Assembly (NCBI RefSeq): GCF_011297335.1
Contig: NZ_JAAOTJ010000014.1
Coordinates: 124,001-188,000, forward strand
Direction: 5' to 3'
DNA from: Catellatospora methionotrophica
Lineage (GTDB): Bacteria; Actinomycetota; Actinomycetes; Mycobacteriales; Micromonosporaceae
Length of the DNA stretch: 64,000 nucleotides
Every line of letters begins with the position of its first letter. Position 1 is the stretch's first letter. The notes below the pieces were generated by a model that was not told the DNA's origin, did no database searches, and worked only from the letters and a program-made list of their open reading frames with translations. Shown here in pieces: positions 43,075 through 62,521 of the stretch. A program made the translations under genes and the position numbers.

Positions 43075-44856
43075 TCAGGACTGATGCTGCTGGAAGATGC
43101 CGCCGGTGCTGGCGACGGCGACCTGGCCGCCGAACACGGTGGTGTGGAAGTTCTGCACCTGGGCGATGCGCTGCGCGAACTCGGCGGTGTCGTAGCCGTT
43201 CTCGGACAGGAAGCCCAGTACCGCGTCGCCGGCCGCCCGCTCGATCAGCTTGGCGTACTTGGCCGCGTCGAGCTCCTGCAGGTGCTTGACGATCAGCGGG
43301 TCGGCCGCCAGCTCCCGGACGCTGCGCCGCGCACCGTAGTCGCGGATGCGCAGGTCGCGCTCGGTGCGCGGGGAGCGGTACATGCGCCAGTGGGTGAGCG
43401 CCATGCGCCAGGCCAGCCGCCCGGCCCGCCAGCCGGACGCCGCGACGTCGGCGGGGAAGTCCCGGAGGGTGTCCAGCAGGGCGCGGGTCGCGACCCGTTC
43501 CGGTCGCAGGGTGTCGCCGAGCTGGTAGCGGTCCTGGATCGGCGGCAGCACAGCGGAGACGAACTCGGTGTAAAGCATGCCTCCCTCCACCGCCACGTGG
43601 ACGAACGCCGAGACCGTGATGCCGAGCTCCTGGGCCCGGACGAGCAGCCGGCCGTCGGCGTCCTGGACGTCGTTGCCGACTCCGGTGACCAGAACCCGCT
43701 CGTAGTAACGCAGGCCGGACTGCGGCTGGCGCTTGACGGCCTCCACCACCTCGTCGGACGCCGTCGAGTAGGGCACGCAGTTCACCGGTTCGAGCAGCGG
43801 GTCGGTGAGCGTCCGTACGCCGTCGGCGACCAGGTACTCCATCTGGTGCGCGTTGGGCAGGCGGGCCCCGTACGGCAGGGCGGGGTCGTTCATGGCCGTC
43901 ACGGAGTCCTTGAGCCGCTGGTAGATGCGCGGGCCGACATCGGCGGCGATCGGCGCGTCGCTGCCGGGGTCGGCGGGCCGCAGGATGAGCGCGAAGCTCC
44001 AGCCGTACTTGAGCCGGGACCCGCTGCCGAGGAACGGCTCGCTCTGCTGGACGGTGATGTTGCCGTACTGGGCTGCGGCGACGGTGTTCACGCGGCGCAC
44101 GATGCGCTCGTTGGGCAGGTCAGGCCGCGACGGCGGGGCGTCGAGGGCCAGCTCCTCGCTGATCACCCGGTACGCCTTGACCCGGAAACTCCACAGCAGG
44201 CCGAGGCAGGCCGCAGTGAGCGCGAACGGTGCGATCCGGCCGATGGCAGCCTGCGCCTGCACCGCGTACCCCAGCAGGTCTGATTCGACGGCGAAGCGCA
44301 GCAGGTCCTCGACCAGGCCGGCGAGCGGCGACGGCTCCTGCGGCGACGGCGTCAGCGGCGAGCGCGGCGACGGCGTGGAGGCCGGCGCGGTGTCGGCCAG
44401 CAGGGTCAGCGGCAGCAGCAGCGCGTTGGGCAGGCAGCACAGCGCGATGAGGCCGCCGGCCAGATACATTCCCAGCCGCCGCAGGCGCTGTGGAGTCACG
44501 GTCCGCGACCAGCGGACCCCGAGGATGGTGTATCCCAGCGAGAGGAAGGACATGGTCGCCAGCGGGGCCAGGCACAGCCCGGCGACGACCAGTGCCGCGA
44601 TGGTGAGGTGGCGGGCCAGCAGCAGCCGCCGGGCGCGGAAGCAGTGCCGGATGACCGGGTCCAGGTCGAAGCCGAACGAGGGGGCCACGGCGCGGTGCTC
44701 GTCCTCGACTGTCTCGGCGATCACCTGGTGGGCGAAGTCCTGGTCGACGTACGGCGCTGCGCACAGGTGGCGGGTGTCGTCGGTGAGCCGCCGGGGCGGG
44801 TGGTAGGTGGGAAAGCCGAACGGGCGGGCGGGGCTGGACTGGCTGGGGACCGACAT
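43075..44856 (-). CDS. Multi-pass membrane protein with C-terminal shared motif
   Basis: A 593-residue protein. Residues 1-75 are soluble (HLCAAPYVDQDFAHQVIAET and APSFGFDLDPVIRHCFRAR look conserved). Hydrophobic segments lie near 82-103, 104-113, 130-155 and 208-225, with a Pro/Ser linker between. Residues 245-560 form a large cytoplasmic domain (QYGNITVQQSEPF, ERVLVTGVGNDVQDADGRLL, EGGMLYTEFVSAVLPPIQDR). The last 24 residues (FHTTV, spacer, ASTGGIFQQHQ) match the N-terminal motif of the next protein. I do not recognise the family. The two genes are 16 bases apart and surely co-transcribed. It may recruit its partner through the shared motif. Confidence 0.75.
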   Translation of the reverse strand: MSVPSQSSPARPFGFPTYHPPRRLTDDTRHLCAAPYVDQDFAHQVIAETVEDEHRAVAPSFGFDLDPVIRHCFRARRLLLARHLTIAALVVAGLCLAPLATMSFLSLGYTILGVRWSRTVTPQRLRRLGMYLAGGLIALCCLPNALLLPLTLLADTAPASTPSPRSPLTPSPQEPSPLAGLVEDLLRFAVESDLLGYAVQAQAAIGRIAPFALTAACLGLLWSFRVKAYRVISEELALDAPPSRPDLPNERIVRRVNTVAAAQYGNITVQQSEPFLGSGSRLKYGWSFALILRPADPGSDAPIAADVGPRIYQRLKDSVTAMNDPALPYGARLPNAHQMEYLVADGVRTLTDPLLEPVNCVPYSTASDEVVEAVKRQPQSGLRYYERVLVTGVGNDVQDADGRLLVRAQELGITVSAFVHVAVEGGMLYTEFVSAVLPPIQDRYQLGDTLRPERVATRALLDTLRDFPADVAASGWRAGRLAWRMALTHWRMYRSPRTERDLRIRDYGARRSVRELAADPLIVKHLQELDAAKYAKLIERAAGDAVLGFLSENGYDTAEFAQRIAQVQNFHTTVFGGQVAVASTGGIFQQHQS

Positions 44857-45150
44857 GACCTCGCCTAGGGATCGGGATGTGAGCGGTCACTCTACCTATG
44901 TCGATCTTGGCTGGCCCATGCGCCTTCACGTCGATGAATGGATCCTCATGTGCGTTTGGTGACGACGTGGGTGCACTGTGCGGTCGTCGGCGCGGGCAGT
45001 GGCTGGCACGACACGGCCAGGTGTCGGCGACGGGTGGGCGTCCGGCGTCATCCGGACGACCGACCCGACGATCGATCCGCGTCGCGGCAAGACCTGAATG
45101 CTCGTACAGGCCGGCGTTCGCCACCGGCACGACATGCACGAGGTGCCTAT
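44857..45150. other. Intergenic between the membrane protein and the megasynthase gene
   Basis: 294 bases. It holds the promoter of the leftward two-gene operon and the 3' end of the leftward megasynthase gene. No gene, hairpin of note or repeat is visible; short rightward frames here have no ribosome binding site. Confidence 0.4.
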
Positions 45151-55487
<10,337 letters not shown>

Positions 55488-55491
<4 letters not shown>

Positions 55492-56687
55492 CGGGCTGCC
55501 TCCACGGTGCGCAGACGTCCCTTCCGGACGACGGATGCCAGATATGCCAGCGCCACGACCACGACGACCGCGTGCGCGACCAGCACCACCGGCAGCGGCT
55601 CGAACACCTCCAGCAGTGCCGCGCAGCCGACCATGCCCAGGCCGAACCCCGCGTTCTGCACGGCCGCCGCCCACCCGAACACTCCGGCCCGCTGCGCGTC
55701 GTCGACAGCCTGCAACCGTGTCGTGTAGACGACCTCGGCATACGTGTCGGCCGCTCCGGCGGCGAACACCACGGGGACGAGCAGCCAGATCGGCAGTCCG
55801 GTGAAGGCCGCGACGAAGAACACCGACATCAGTGCGGTGGCCGCGCCGAAACCGCGCGTTCCACCCACGTCGCCCCGGCGGGTCAGCCACCTGCCGGTGA
55901 CCAGGCTTCCCAGCGCCCACGCGGTGGTGAACGTCGCCGCGAACGCCGCCGGGGCGGCAGGGAAAGCCTTCGTGGCGTACAGGGGCAGGGCGATGTTGTG
56001 GGAGGCCGAGCCGAACGCGTCCGCCGCCCGCAGCCCGATCATCGCGATCAGGGCCGGGGTAAGTTCGGCCAGCACGGCCCCGGGGCGGCGCGTCCCGCGC
56101 TGCCGGGCGGTCGCGGCGGCCCGGCGCGGGAACGGCACCGCGACCAGCAGCGCGGCGCTGAGCAGGTAGGTTGCCGCGTCCGTCAGCAGTACGGCCCGAT
56201 AGCCGAGCCAGGTCACCAGCACCCCGGACGCGGCGAACCCGAGCAGCATGGCGGCGGACCTGCCCGTCACCAGCAGGCTGTTCGCGCGGGCCCGGCGGTC
56301 GTGCCCGACGATCTCCGGAACGCTGCTGCGCAGGGCCACCCCCCACAGCGCCTGAACCGCCCCCAGGATCACTGCCAGCCCGTACAGCAGTCCCATGGAA
56401 GGGGTCGCCGCGAGCACCAGCAGCGAGACGGCCGCCAGCACGTCGGCGCAGACCATCAGCGGCTTGCGGGGCAGCCGTGTGGCCAGCCAGCCGGCTACAG
56501 GCCCGCAGACGAGACCCGACCCGAGGCGCAAGGCCATGAACAGGCCCGTCTGCAGCGGGGATCCGGTCAGGTGCAGGGCGAACAGGCCCAACGCCACCAT
56601 GTCGAGATAGCTGCCGAAGGAGGAGATCGCGTACGCGGACACGAGCAGCCGCAGCCGCGAAGGCACTGAAACCTGCTCAGATGTCAC
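55488..56687 (-). CDS. MFS transporter, likely product exporter
   Basis: A 399-residue major facilitator with about twelve segments, of the enterobactin-exporter/macrolide-efflux-like group (MFS_3): LRLLVSAYAISSFGSYLDMV at the start, GLFMALRLGSGLVCGPVAGW, the loop LATRLPRKPLMVCADV and later GLGMVGCAALLEVF. GTG 56687 is the start. Its stop overlaps the megasynthase ATG (ATGA), so exporter and synthase are translated together, which points to export of the product or self-protection. Confidence 0.9.
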
Positions 56688-56744
56688 GTTTCAGGCCCCG
56701 TCGCACGAGATCCAATCATCGCCGATTAATGGGCTCGTATCAAT

Positions 56745-56763
56745 ACTTCGATCAATGCGAAGT
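56745..56763. promoter_or_regulatory. Inverted repeat upstream of the exporter-synthase operon
   Basis: ACTTCG-N7-CGAAGT (56745-56763) lies in an AT-rich patch about 60-75 bases before the exporter GTG. Direct repeats of ATCAAT (56740-56745 region and 56751-56756) overlap it. A candidate operator or activator site for the natural-product operon; no regulator gene is adjacent. Confidence 0.35.
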
Positions 56764-56868
56764 CGGATCATCGCCCGTACGGCCCGACGGTAGACCCCGT
56801 TCGGCCGCTTGAGACCTGCGGCTGTCAGATACGCCCGACACGTCTCTCGGATTCCCCAGTGTTCGTCC

Positions 56869-57120
56869 ATGCCCGTCGACGACGTCAAAGCCCTGCTGCG
56901 CGAGCGCGGCGCGCAGACCATCGACCACCCTGGCAGCACCCTCTACCGCCATCTGGTACGCGTACACGACCGTCTCGCCGCACACGGCCTGCCGGAGCCG
57001 ACCGCGCTCGCGGGCCTGGCCCACGCCGCGTACGGCACCGACGGCTTCGACACCACCCTGCTCACCCGCGACGAACGCGACCTGCTGCGCGCCGTCGCCG
57101 AACTAGCCTTCCACCGCCGG
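56869..57120 (+). pseudogene. DUF6817-like protein, 3' truncated
   Basis: From ATG 56869 the first 80 codons read like a DUF6817-type protein: DVKALLRERGAQTIDHPGST, LYRHLVRVHDRLAAHGLP, GLAHAAYGTDGFDTTLL and RDERDLLRAVAELAFH. At about 57115-57120 the frame enters sequence that belongs to a leftward acetyltransferase gene and runs on as nonsense to 57255. The usual C-terminal half is missing. The gene and its convergent neighbour lost their 3' ends in the same event. Confidence 0.6.
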
Positions 57121-57328
57121 TGGCAGTGCCGTACCAGCGCCGCAGCGCCTTCTCCCGCTCACCCGCGTCCTTCTCGACGGCGCTGCTGCCCGTCAACCGG
57201 ATCACCTCCGGATCACTCAGCGCGGCCCGGATACCGTCCAGGTCCGCGTCGGTGAAGGGGCGCAGGACGACCCGCTCGCCGGCCAGGGTCGGTTTGACGG
57301 CGAAATCGGTGGTCTGTCGCTCGGTCAC
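57115..57328 (-). pseudogene. GNAT acetyltransferase, 3' truncated
   Basis: From GTG 57328 leftward the frame encodes the first 70 residues of a RimJ/RimL-type acetyltransferase: LAGERVVLRPFTDADLDGIR, AALSDPEVIRLTGS, then EREKALRRWYGTA. It then breaks at about 57115, where the rightward DUF6817 remnant begins. The acetyl-CoA-binding half is absent. The frame continues open into unrelated sequence, so a chimeric peptide could be made but would not be an acetyltransferase. Confidence 0.65.
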
Positions 57329-57485
57329 TCCGCGATGATGGCGACCCGCGGCCCACCGCGCAATCACAAAACCGCACCCGTCACCGCTTACTGCAGCACC
57401 GCTGTCGCCGCAGCGGCCGCGATGTTGGTCGGAGCCGCCTGTCGCAGACTCGGCAAGGCCTGCGACAGGCGGCTGCGGTGCTGCT

Positions 57486-58163
57486 TCAGAGGGTGGGCAG
57501 GACCAGTACGTCGGACGGGAAGCGCGGGATGATCTCGTAGTGCGTGTCGAACTGGCCGCTGAATCCGGTGACGACGACAGCCGGGCCGGCCACGATCCGG
57601 GAGAGGTCGATGCCGGACTGGACGCTGACGAAGACGGTGAGCTCGCCGGAGCCGTCGTCGACGAGGAACTTGTGGCCGTACGGCAGGTCGGACTCGGGTG
57701 CCTGGGTGACCTTCGCGACGACGCGGACCAGGCTTCCCTCGCTCTGCTCGTTGACCGCGCCGGTGGCAAGCCACCTGGGCAGGATCGGCAGCCCCCGGCC
57801 GTGGATCGTGATCCCGGCCGGGCCGTCGGGAACGAGGATGAGCAGCCCGTAGCTGTCCTGCAGCGCGCCGGTCACCCGGATGCGGTCTCGGGGCTTGACG
57901 TGCGGGTCGGCAGGGACGCTGACGTAGATCCCGCCGGTGAGGTCCTGGAGCCCGAACCCCTTGTCGAAGGAGCTGGACTCCGTCCAGCCAGAAGGAGTGG
58001 TCGCCGTTCCGCTGACCGTGACGACGCTGCCCAGTGGCAGCGAACGCGCCTGGCCGATCGATATCGCGTGGGGTGGGGCGGCCGCGGCGGAGGGCATGGC
58101 GACGCCCAGGGATCCGGTGGCCAGGGCCAGCGCCAGGATGGCTGCACGGCGGAGTAACGACAT
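57486..58163 (-). CDS. Secreted OB-fold-like protein
   Basis: A 225-residue protein from ATG 58163 (GGAAGGA 6 bases upstream). Residues 1-28 are a signal peptide (AAILALALATGSLGVAMPSA, then AAAA). The mature part has two repeats of a beta-barrel kind: LGSVVTVSGTATTP.. with GLQDLTGGIYVSVP, and GSLVRVVAKVTQAP.. with FLVDDGSGELTVFV, each ending in a VTG strand (RIRVTGALQ, VVVTGFSG). This is the OB-fold pattern seen in secreted nuclease-associated domains. No catalytic residues. It lies between truncated genes and the P450; a link with the natural product is not evident. Confidence 0.7.
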   Translation of the reverse strand: MSLLRRAAILALALATGSLGVAMPSAAAAPPHAISIGQARSLPLGSVVTVSGTATTPSGWTESSSFDKGFGLQDLTGGIYVSVPADPHVKPRDRIRVTGALQDSYGLLILVPDGPAGITIHGRGLPILPRWLATGAVNEQSEGSLVRVVAKVTQAPESDLPYGHKFLVDDGSGELTVFVSVQSGIDLSRIVAGPAVVVTGFSGQFDTHYEIIPRFPSDVLVLPTL

Positions 58164-58390
58164 GGTGATTCCTTCCGCAACAGCCGGATCGACGGCCGTT
58201 GGTGGACAGCGATGATCCCGGGGAGCCGGGCAATCGACGGTGCCACGGCGGTCCGGTCGGGCGCGGACAGCCATCCGACCGCAGGCGCCATGTTCACCCG
58301 AACGGGTGTCGGCGCGCTCGCTGCCGACAACCTGGCAGGGCATCCGCGCACGACGGCAGGCAGGGCAACACTCCTGCAGGACCGGACGGC

Positions 58391-59623
58391 TCACCCCGCC
58401 GACGGCCGCAGCAGCACCGGCACCGCCTGCCTCCCGTTCATGATGAAGCTCTCCTGTGGCTCGACCTGCTCCGCGGGCACCCCGAGGCGAAGATCGGGGA
58501 ACCGGGCGAACAGCGACGACAGCGCGATCCGGACCTCCAGCCGGGCCAGCGCGACGCCGACGCAGCGGTGGATCCCGTGTCCGAAGGCGAGGTTCTCCTT
58601 GGACTGCCGGGTGACGTCGAACCGCCCGGCATCCTGGCCGTGCAGCTCGGGATCGCGACCGGCCGCCGCGTAGTTGATCAGCACCGGTTCCCCCTTCCTC
58701 ATGGCGACCCCGCAGATCTCCACGTCGTCGACCGGGAACCGGAACGGCAGGTGGGCCACCGGTGCCTCCGCCCGCAGCGACTCTTCGATGACGTCGTCCC
58801 AGGTCACCTGTCCGGTGAGCACCAGTTCACGCTGGTCCGGGCGGGTCAGCAGCGCGAAGACCGTGTTGCCGAGGAGGTTCATGGTGGGCACCGTCCCGGC
58901 GGCCCGCAGGAAGTGCAGTGTGTTGATGATCTCGGCGTCGGTCAGGCGGGCGCCGTCGGCCTCCTGCGCGGCGATGAGGTCCGTGGTGAGGTCGTCGCCT
59001 GGCAGGCGCCGTTTGGCCTCGACGAAATCCTGCATCGCGCCACGCCACCGAGCCACGTTGGCGGCCGCCTCCTCGGGGGTGATGGTGGTGGTGACGTTCA
59101 CCTCGCCTCCGCGCAGCATCTCGTCGCGGAAACCGGCCGGCACGCCGATCAGCTCGCAGACGACCTCGGTGACCAGTGGCTGCGCGAAGCTGGTCCTGAT
59201 GTCGACCACGGCACCCGCCGCAAGCCCGGCCAGCTCATCGAGCAGACGGTCCACGATCCGCTCGATGCTCGGCCGCATCGCCTCCACCCGCCCGCCACTG
59301 AACCCGCGCATGACGAGCCGTCGTAGCCGGGCGTGGTCCTCACCGTGCGCCGTCGCCAGGTTGTCCATCAGCGCCCAGCTCAGCAGCGGGAAGTCTGGCC
59401 CCACCGCGCCGGCCGCGAACGCGGTCCAGTGCCTGCGCGCGTCCTTGGACAGGCGCGGGTCGGCCAGCGCCTGCCGAACCGCCTCATACCCGGTGACCGA
59501 CCACGCGGGCATACCGCCCGGCAGTTCGACCCGGGCGATCGGCCCGAGGGCACGGAGCCGGCTGTTCTCCTGGTGAATGTCGCGGCCGGTCCGGTCGATG
59601 ACGACGGGGCATTGCTCTTCCAC
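58391..59623 (-). CDS. Cytochrome P450
   Basis: A 410-residue bacterial P450 of the CYP105/107-like type. I-helix AAGTVPT near residue 245, ExxR in EESLRAEAP near 285, and the heme loop FGHGIHRCVG with the Cys ligand near 354. The N-terminus has PGGMPAWSVTGYEAVRQALA, the usual first strands. GTG 59623 follows GGAGG at spacing 7. Class I enzymes need a ferredoxin and reductase, and none is encoded nearby. It is divergent from the flavin hydroxylase operon, and both probably tailor the megasynthase product. Confidence 0.92.
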   Translation of the reverse strand: MEEQCPVVIDRTGRDIHQENSRLRALGPIARVELPGGMPAWSVTGYEAVRQALADPRLSKDARRHWTAFAAGAVGPDFPLLSWALMDNLATAHGEDHARLRRLVMRGFSGGRVEAMRPSIERIVDRLLDELAGLAAGAVVDIRTSFAQPLVTEVVCELIGVPAGFRDEMLRGGEVNVTTTITPEEAAANVARWRGAMQDFVEAKRRLPGDDLTTDLIAAQEADGARLTDAEIINTLHFLRAAGTVPTMNLLGNTVFALLTRPDQRELVLTGQVTWDDVIEESLRAEAPVAHLPFRFPVDDVEICGVAMRKGEPVLINYAAAGRDPELHGQDAGRFDVTRQSKENLAFGHGIHRCVGVALARLEVRIALSSLFARFPDLRLGVPAEQVEPQESFIMNGRQAVPVLLRPSAG

Positions 59624-59855
59624 AGGAATTCCTCCACCTGAGCGGTCCGCGACAGCGTCACCAGAACCGTAAACGGGCGCGCGTTGCCGGGTCTTCTTCA
59701 CCTTTGCTGGATTGCGGTCACAGCGGCGGTGGGGGTGGCGGCCGCACTTTGAAAGGTGCGTGCCACCGGCGGGCGCTGAGACCCTGCCACTACGGCAACG
59801 GCCCGCCCGGCCGCGCGCTGTTCTCCGTACCCCATTGGCCAAGGAGCGTGCCGCA
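59624..59855. promoter_or_regulatory. Bidirectional promoter region, P450 / hydroxylase operon
   Basis: 232 bases between two divergent starts. It contains an imperfect inverted repeat GCACTTTGAAAGGTGC at about 59743-59758 and AAGGAG before the hydroxylase ATG. No clear -10/-35 pairs. Shared control of the two tailoring units is likely from position alone. Confidence 0.4.
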
Positions 59856-61112
59856 ATGACTCTCGCCGCGGATCTGTCGGCATCAGATGAATCGACGTCC
59901 CACCCGGAGCCGGCGACACCGCAAGACATCCTGCGGCGGGCCCACGACATCGCCGCGACCCTGGTGCAACGCCAGGCCGAGACCGAGCAACGCACCTACT
60001 ACGCCGAGGACACCCATCGGGCGTTCGCCGAGGCCGGCTTCTATCGGCTGCTCGTGCCCCGCCGCTTCGGGGGGTATGAGTTCGGCGTCGACACCTTCTT
60101 CCAGGTGGTGAAGATCCTGGCCCGGGCCTGCCCGTCCACCGCCTGGATGTACTGCCTGGGCGCCACCCACGCGATACCGGCGGCGACGCTGTTCAGCGAG
60201 CGGGCGCAGCAGGAGATCTTCCAGGGCACCGACTTCATCGCACCGGCCACGATCGTCCCCGGCGGAAGCGCCCAGCGGCAGGACGACGGCACCTGGCTCC
60301 TCAACGGCACCTGGAACTACTGCTCCGGATCGCCGTACGCCACGCACTTCATCGGCCACACCCTGACCGCGACGGAGCCGGACGCCCCGCCGATCCCGGT
60401 GCTGTTCATCGCCCCCCGTTCGCAGTGGCGGCGGCTGGACGACTGGGGCGGCCAGCTCGGCCTGCGCGGCAGCGGCTCGCACAGCATCACGATCCGCAAC
60501 GGGCGCGTCCCCGACCACTTCGTGCTGCCGGGATCGCACATCAGCGAAGTGGACGTCACCGCGGGCACCCCGGGCCGGGCGCTGCACGGCAACCCCCAGT
60601 ACGGCGGCGGCCAGCTCAGCTACATGGTGCTCGAAGCCGCCGTGCTCGCCGTGGGCATCGCCCAGGGCGCCCTCGACGCGTACGCCGACCTGATGCGCAG
60701 CCGTACCACGCTGCTGCCGCCGTTCGTGAGCCGGACCGAGAACGTCGACTACCAGTTCTGGTACGGCGAGGCCGCAGGCATGATCGCCACCGCGGAGGCG
60801 GCTGCCGACAACGCCGTCAAGCAGTGGCAGGACATGGCCGCCCAGGGCCCCGATGCCTTCACCCGCGAGCAGGACATCCGCCTCACGACGATCTGCCGGC
60901 ACGTGATCAAGCTCTGCTGGCACGCGGTGGAGCAGCACATCTTCCCCACCGCGGGTTCCAGTGCGGTACGCCACGGCGAGCGGATCGAACGGGTCTGGCG
61001 GGACCTGTCGATGCTGCAGAGCCACTCCGGCTTCGGCGTCTTCCTGCCGACGGTGGCCAACCGCGACCTGGCCCGGCTGCGCTTCGGCGCGGCGAGCGGG
61101 GTGTTCTCGTGA
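59856..61112 (+). CDS. Class D flavin-dependent monooxygenase (acyl-CoA-dehydrogenase fold)
   Basis: A 418-residue protein of the HsaA/DszC-like oxygenase group, which uses reduced FMN from a separate reductase to hydroxylate aromatics or amines. Features: FAEAGFYRLLVPRRFGGYEF at the start, FQVVKILARACPSTAWMYCL, GTWNYCSGSPYATHFIG, then GLRGSGSHSITI and the C-terminal WRDLSMLQSHSGFG. The catalytic base of acyl-CoA dehydrogenases is not apparent, which fits the oxygenase group. ATG 59856 has AAGGAG 8 bases upstream. No flavin reductase is next to it. Coupled to the FAD oxidase by GTGA. Probably a tailoring step of the natural product. Confidence 0.85.
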   Translation: MTLAADLSASDESTSHPEPATPQDILRRAHDIAATLVQRQAETEQRTYYAEDTHRAFAEAGFYRLLVPRRFGGYEFGVDTFFQVVKILARACPSTAWMYCLGATHAIPAATLFSERAQQEIFQGTDFIAPATIVPGGSAQRQDDGTWLLNGTWNYCSGSPYATHFIGHTLTATEPDAPPIPVLFIAPRSQWRRLDDWGGQLGLRGSGSHSITIRNGRVPDHFVLPGSHISEVDVTAGTPGRALHGNPQYGGGQLSYMVLEAAVLAVGIAQGALDAYADLMRSRTTLLPPFVSRTENVDYQFWYGEAAGMIATAEAAADNAVKQWQDMAAQGPDAFTREQDIRLTTICRHVIKLCWHAVEQHIFPTAGSSAVRHGERIERVWRDLSMLQSHSGFGVFLPTVANRDLARLRFGAASGVFS

Positions 61113-62521
61113 TCCGGGTCGCCCGGCCCGGCGAGGCGGACTACGCGTCGGCGACACAGGTCTTCAACCTGGCCGCCCCACTGCACCCGGCCGTCGCGGT
61201 CACGGCGCGTTCGGTGGCGCAGGTGGGGGAGGCGGTCGAGTACGCGGCCGCGCACGGGATGCCCGTGCGCGTGCACGGCGCCGGCCACGCTTCGGCCACC
61301 TCGGCGCCGATGGAGGGCTGCCTGCTGGTGCGGACCATGATCGACGGCGGTGTGGAGGTCGACGCGTCCAGGCGCGTGGCGCGGGTGCCCGCCGGGACCA
61401 GCTGGGGCGCTGTCGTCGAGGCAGCCGTACCGCACGGGCTCACCGCACCGCACGGCTCGTCGCCGCTGGTGGGTGTGGTCGGTTACCTGCTGCGCGGCGG
61501 GCTGAGTTTCTACGGCAGGCGCACCGGGCTGGCGGTGAACTGCCTGCGCGCGATCGAGCTGGTCACCTCGGACGGCAAGGTGCGCCGGGTGGACGCGTCC
61601 TCGGACCCGGACCTGTGGTGGGCGATCCGCGGTGGCGGTGGCGGGTTCGGGATCGTCACCGCCGTCGAGATAGACCTGCTGCCGATGGGGCGGGTGGTCA
61701 CCGGCGCGGCCTTCTGGCCGGCTGAGGATGCCGCCCGGTTGCTGCCGCGCTGGGCCGAGTGGACCCGGCACGCGCCCCGGGCGGCGACCACGTCGCTGCG
61801 GCTGATGCGGCTGCCGACGCTGCCCGGGATCATCCCGGCCGAGCTGAGCGCCGGACCGGTGCTGTGCATAGACGGCGCCGTGTCGTCCACCGGCGAGGAC
61901 GACTGGCCGAACGCGCTGAGCCACGCCGAGGAGCTGCTCGGGCCGTTGCGCTCGATCGCCGCCCCGATCGTCGACTCCTGGCGGCCGGCGACCGCCGAAG
62001 CCGTTCTCACGGCGCATCTGGACCCCCCGGAGCCCGTTCCGACCAGCACCGATCACCTGCTGCTCACGGAACTCGACGACGACGGGCTGCGCGAGTTCCT
62101 GCGCGTGACCGGCCCCGGATCGGGTTCGCCACTGGTCGATGCCGAGCTGCGCCAGCTCGGCGGGGCGTTCGCGGTCCCGGACCCGGCCGGCGGCGTGCTC
62201 AGCCACGTCGACGCCCCGTACGCGTACGTCGGGGCGGGCCTGCCGGACAGCGCTGAGACGGCGGCTGCCATCGCGCAGCATCACGCCGTCGTGCGTACAG
62301 CCCTCGGGCGGTGGGACACCGGCCGCACGGCGCCCACCTTCGCCGGCCGCCGCGAGCACCCGCAGGGGCACCTCAGCCCGTCACAGCTCGCCCGGGTCGA
62401 CCGGATACGGGAAGCGGTCGATCCCGTGCGGATGTTCGCCGGCGACATCGCCGCCCACCATCTCCGGCCGGGCAGTCCTGATCGTATCGACAGAGAGGTT
62501 GCACGCCATGACCATCGCTGA
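61109..62521 (+). CDS. FAD-linked oxidoreductase (BBE-like)
   Basis: A 470-residue flavoprotein of the PCMH/berberine-bridge-enzyme group. The FAD domain shows AAAHGMPVRVHGAGHASATS (His as possible covalent flavin ligand), ARVPAGTSWGAVVEAAVPHG, GVVGYLLRGGLSFYGRRTGL and DLWWAIRGGGGGFGIVT. The second covalent ligand, a Cys of bicovalent members, is not seen. The end has the family's PVRMF stretch followed by an unusual basic tail. GTG 61109 overlaps the hydroxylase stop, and the gene overlaps the condensation gene by 14 bases. It likely oxidises a product intermediate to an imine, alkene or cyclised form. Confidence 0.87.
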   Translation: MIRVARPGEADYASATQVFNLAAPLHPAVAVTARSVAQVGEAVEYAAAHGMPVRVHGAGHASATSAPMEGCLLVRTMIDGGVEVDASRRVARVPAGTSWGAVVEAAVPHGLTAPHGSSPLVGVVGYLLRGGLSFYGRRTGLAVNCLRAIELVTSDGKVRRVDASSDPDLWWAIRGGGGGFGIVTAVEIDLLPMGRVVTGAAFWPAEDAARLLPRWAEWTRHAPRAATTSLRLMRLPTLPGIIPAELSAGPVLCIDGAVSSTGEDDWPNALSHAEELLGPLRSIAAPIVDSWRPATAEAVLTAHLDPPEPVPTSTDHLLLTELDDDGLREFLRVTGPGSGSPLVDAELRQLGGAFAVPDPAGGVLSHVDAPYAYVGAGLPDSAETAAAIAQHHAVVRTALGRWDTGRTAPTFAGRREHPQGHLSPSQLARVDRIREAVDPVRMFAGDIAAHHLRPGSPDRIDREVARHDHR

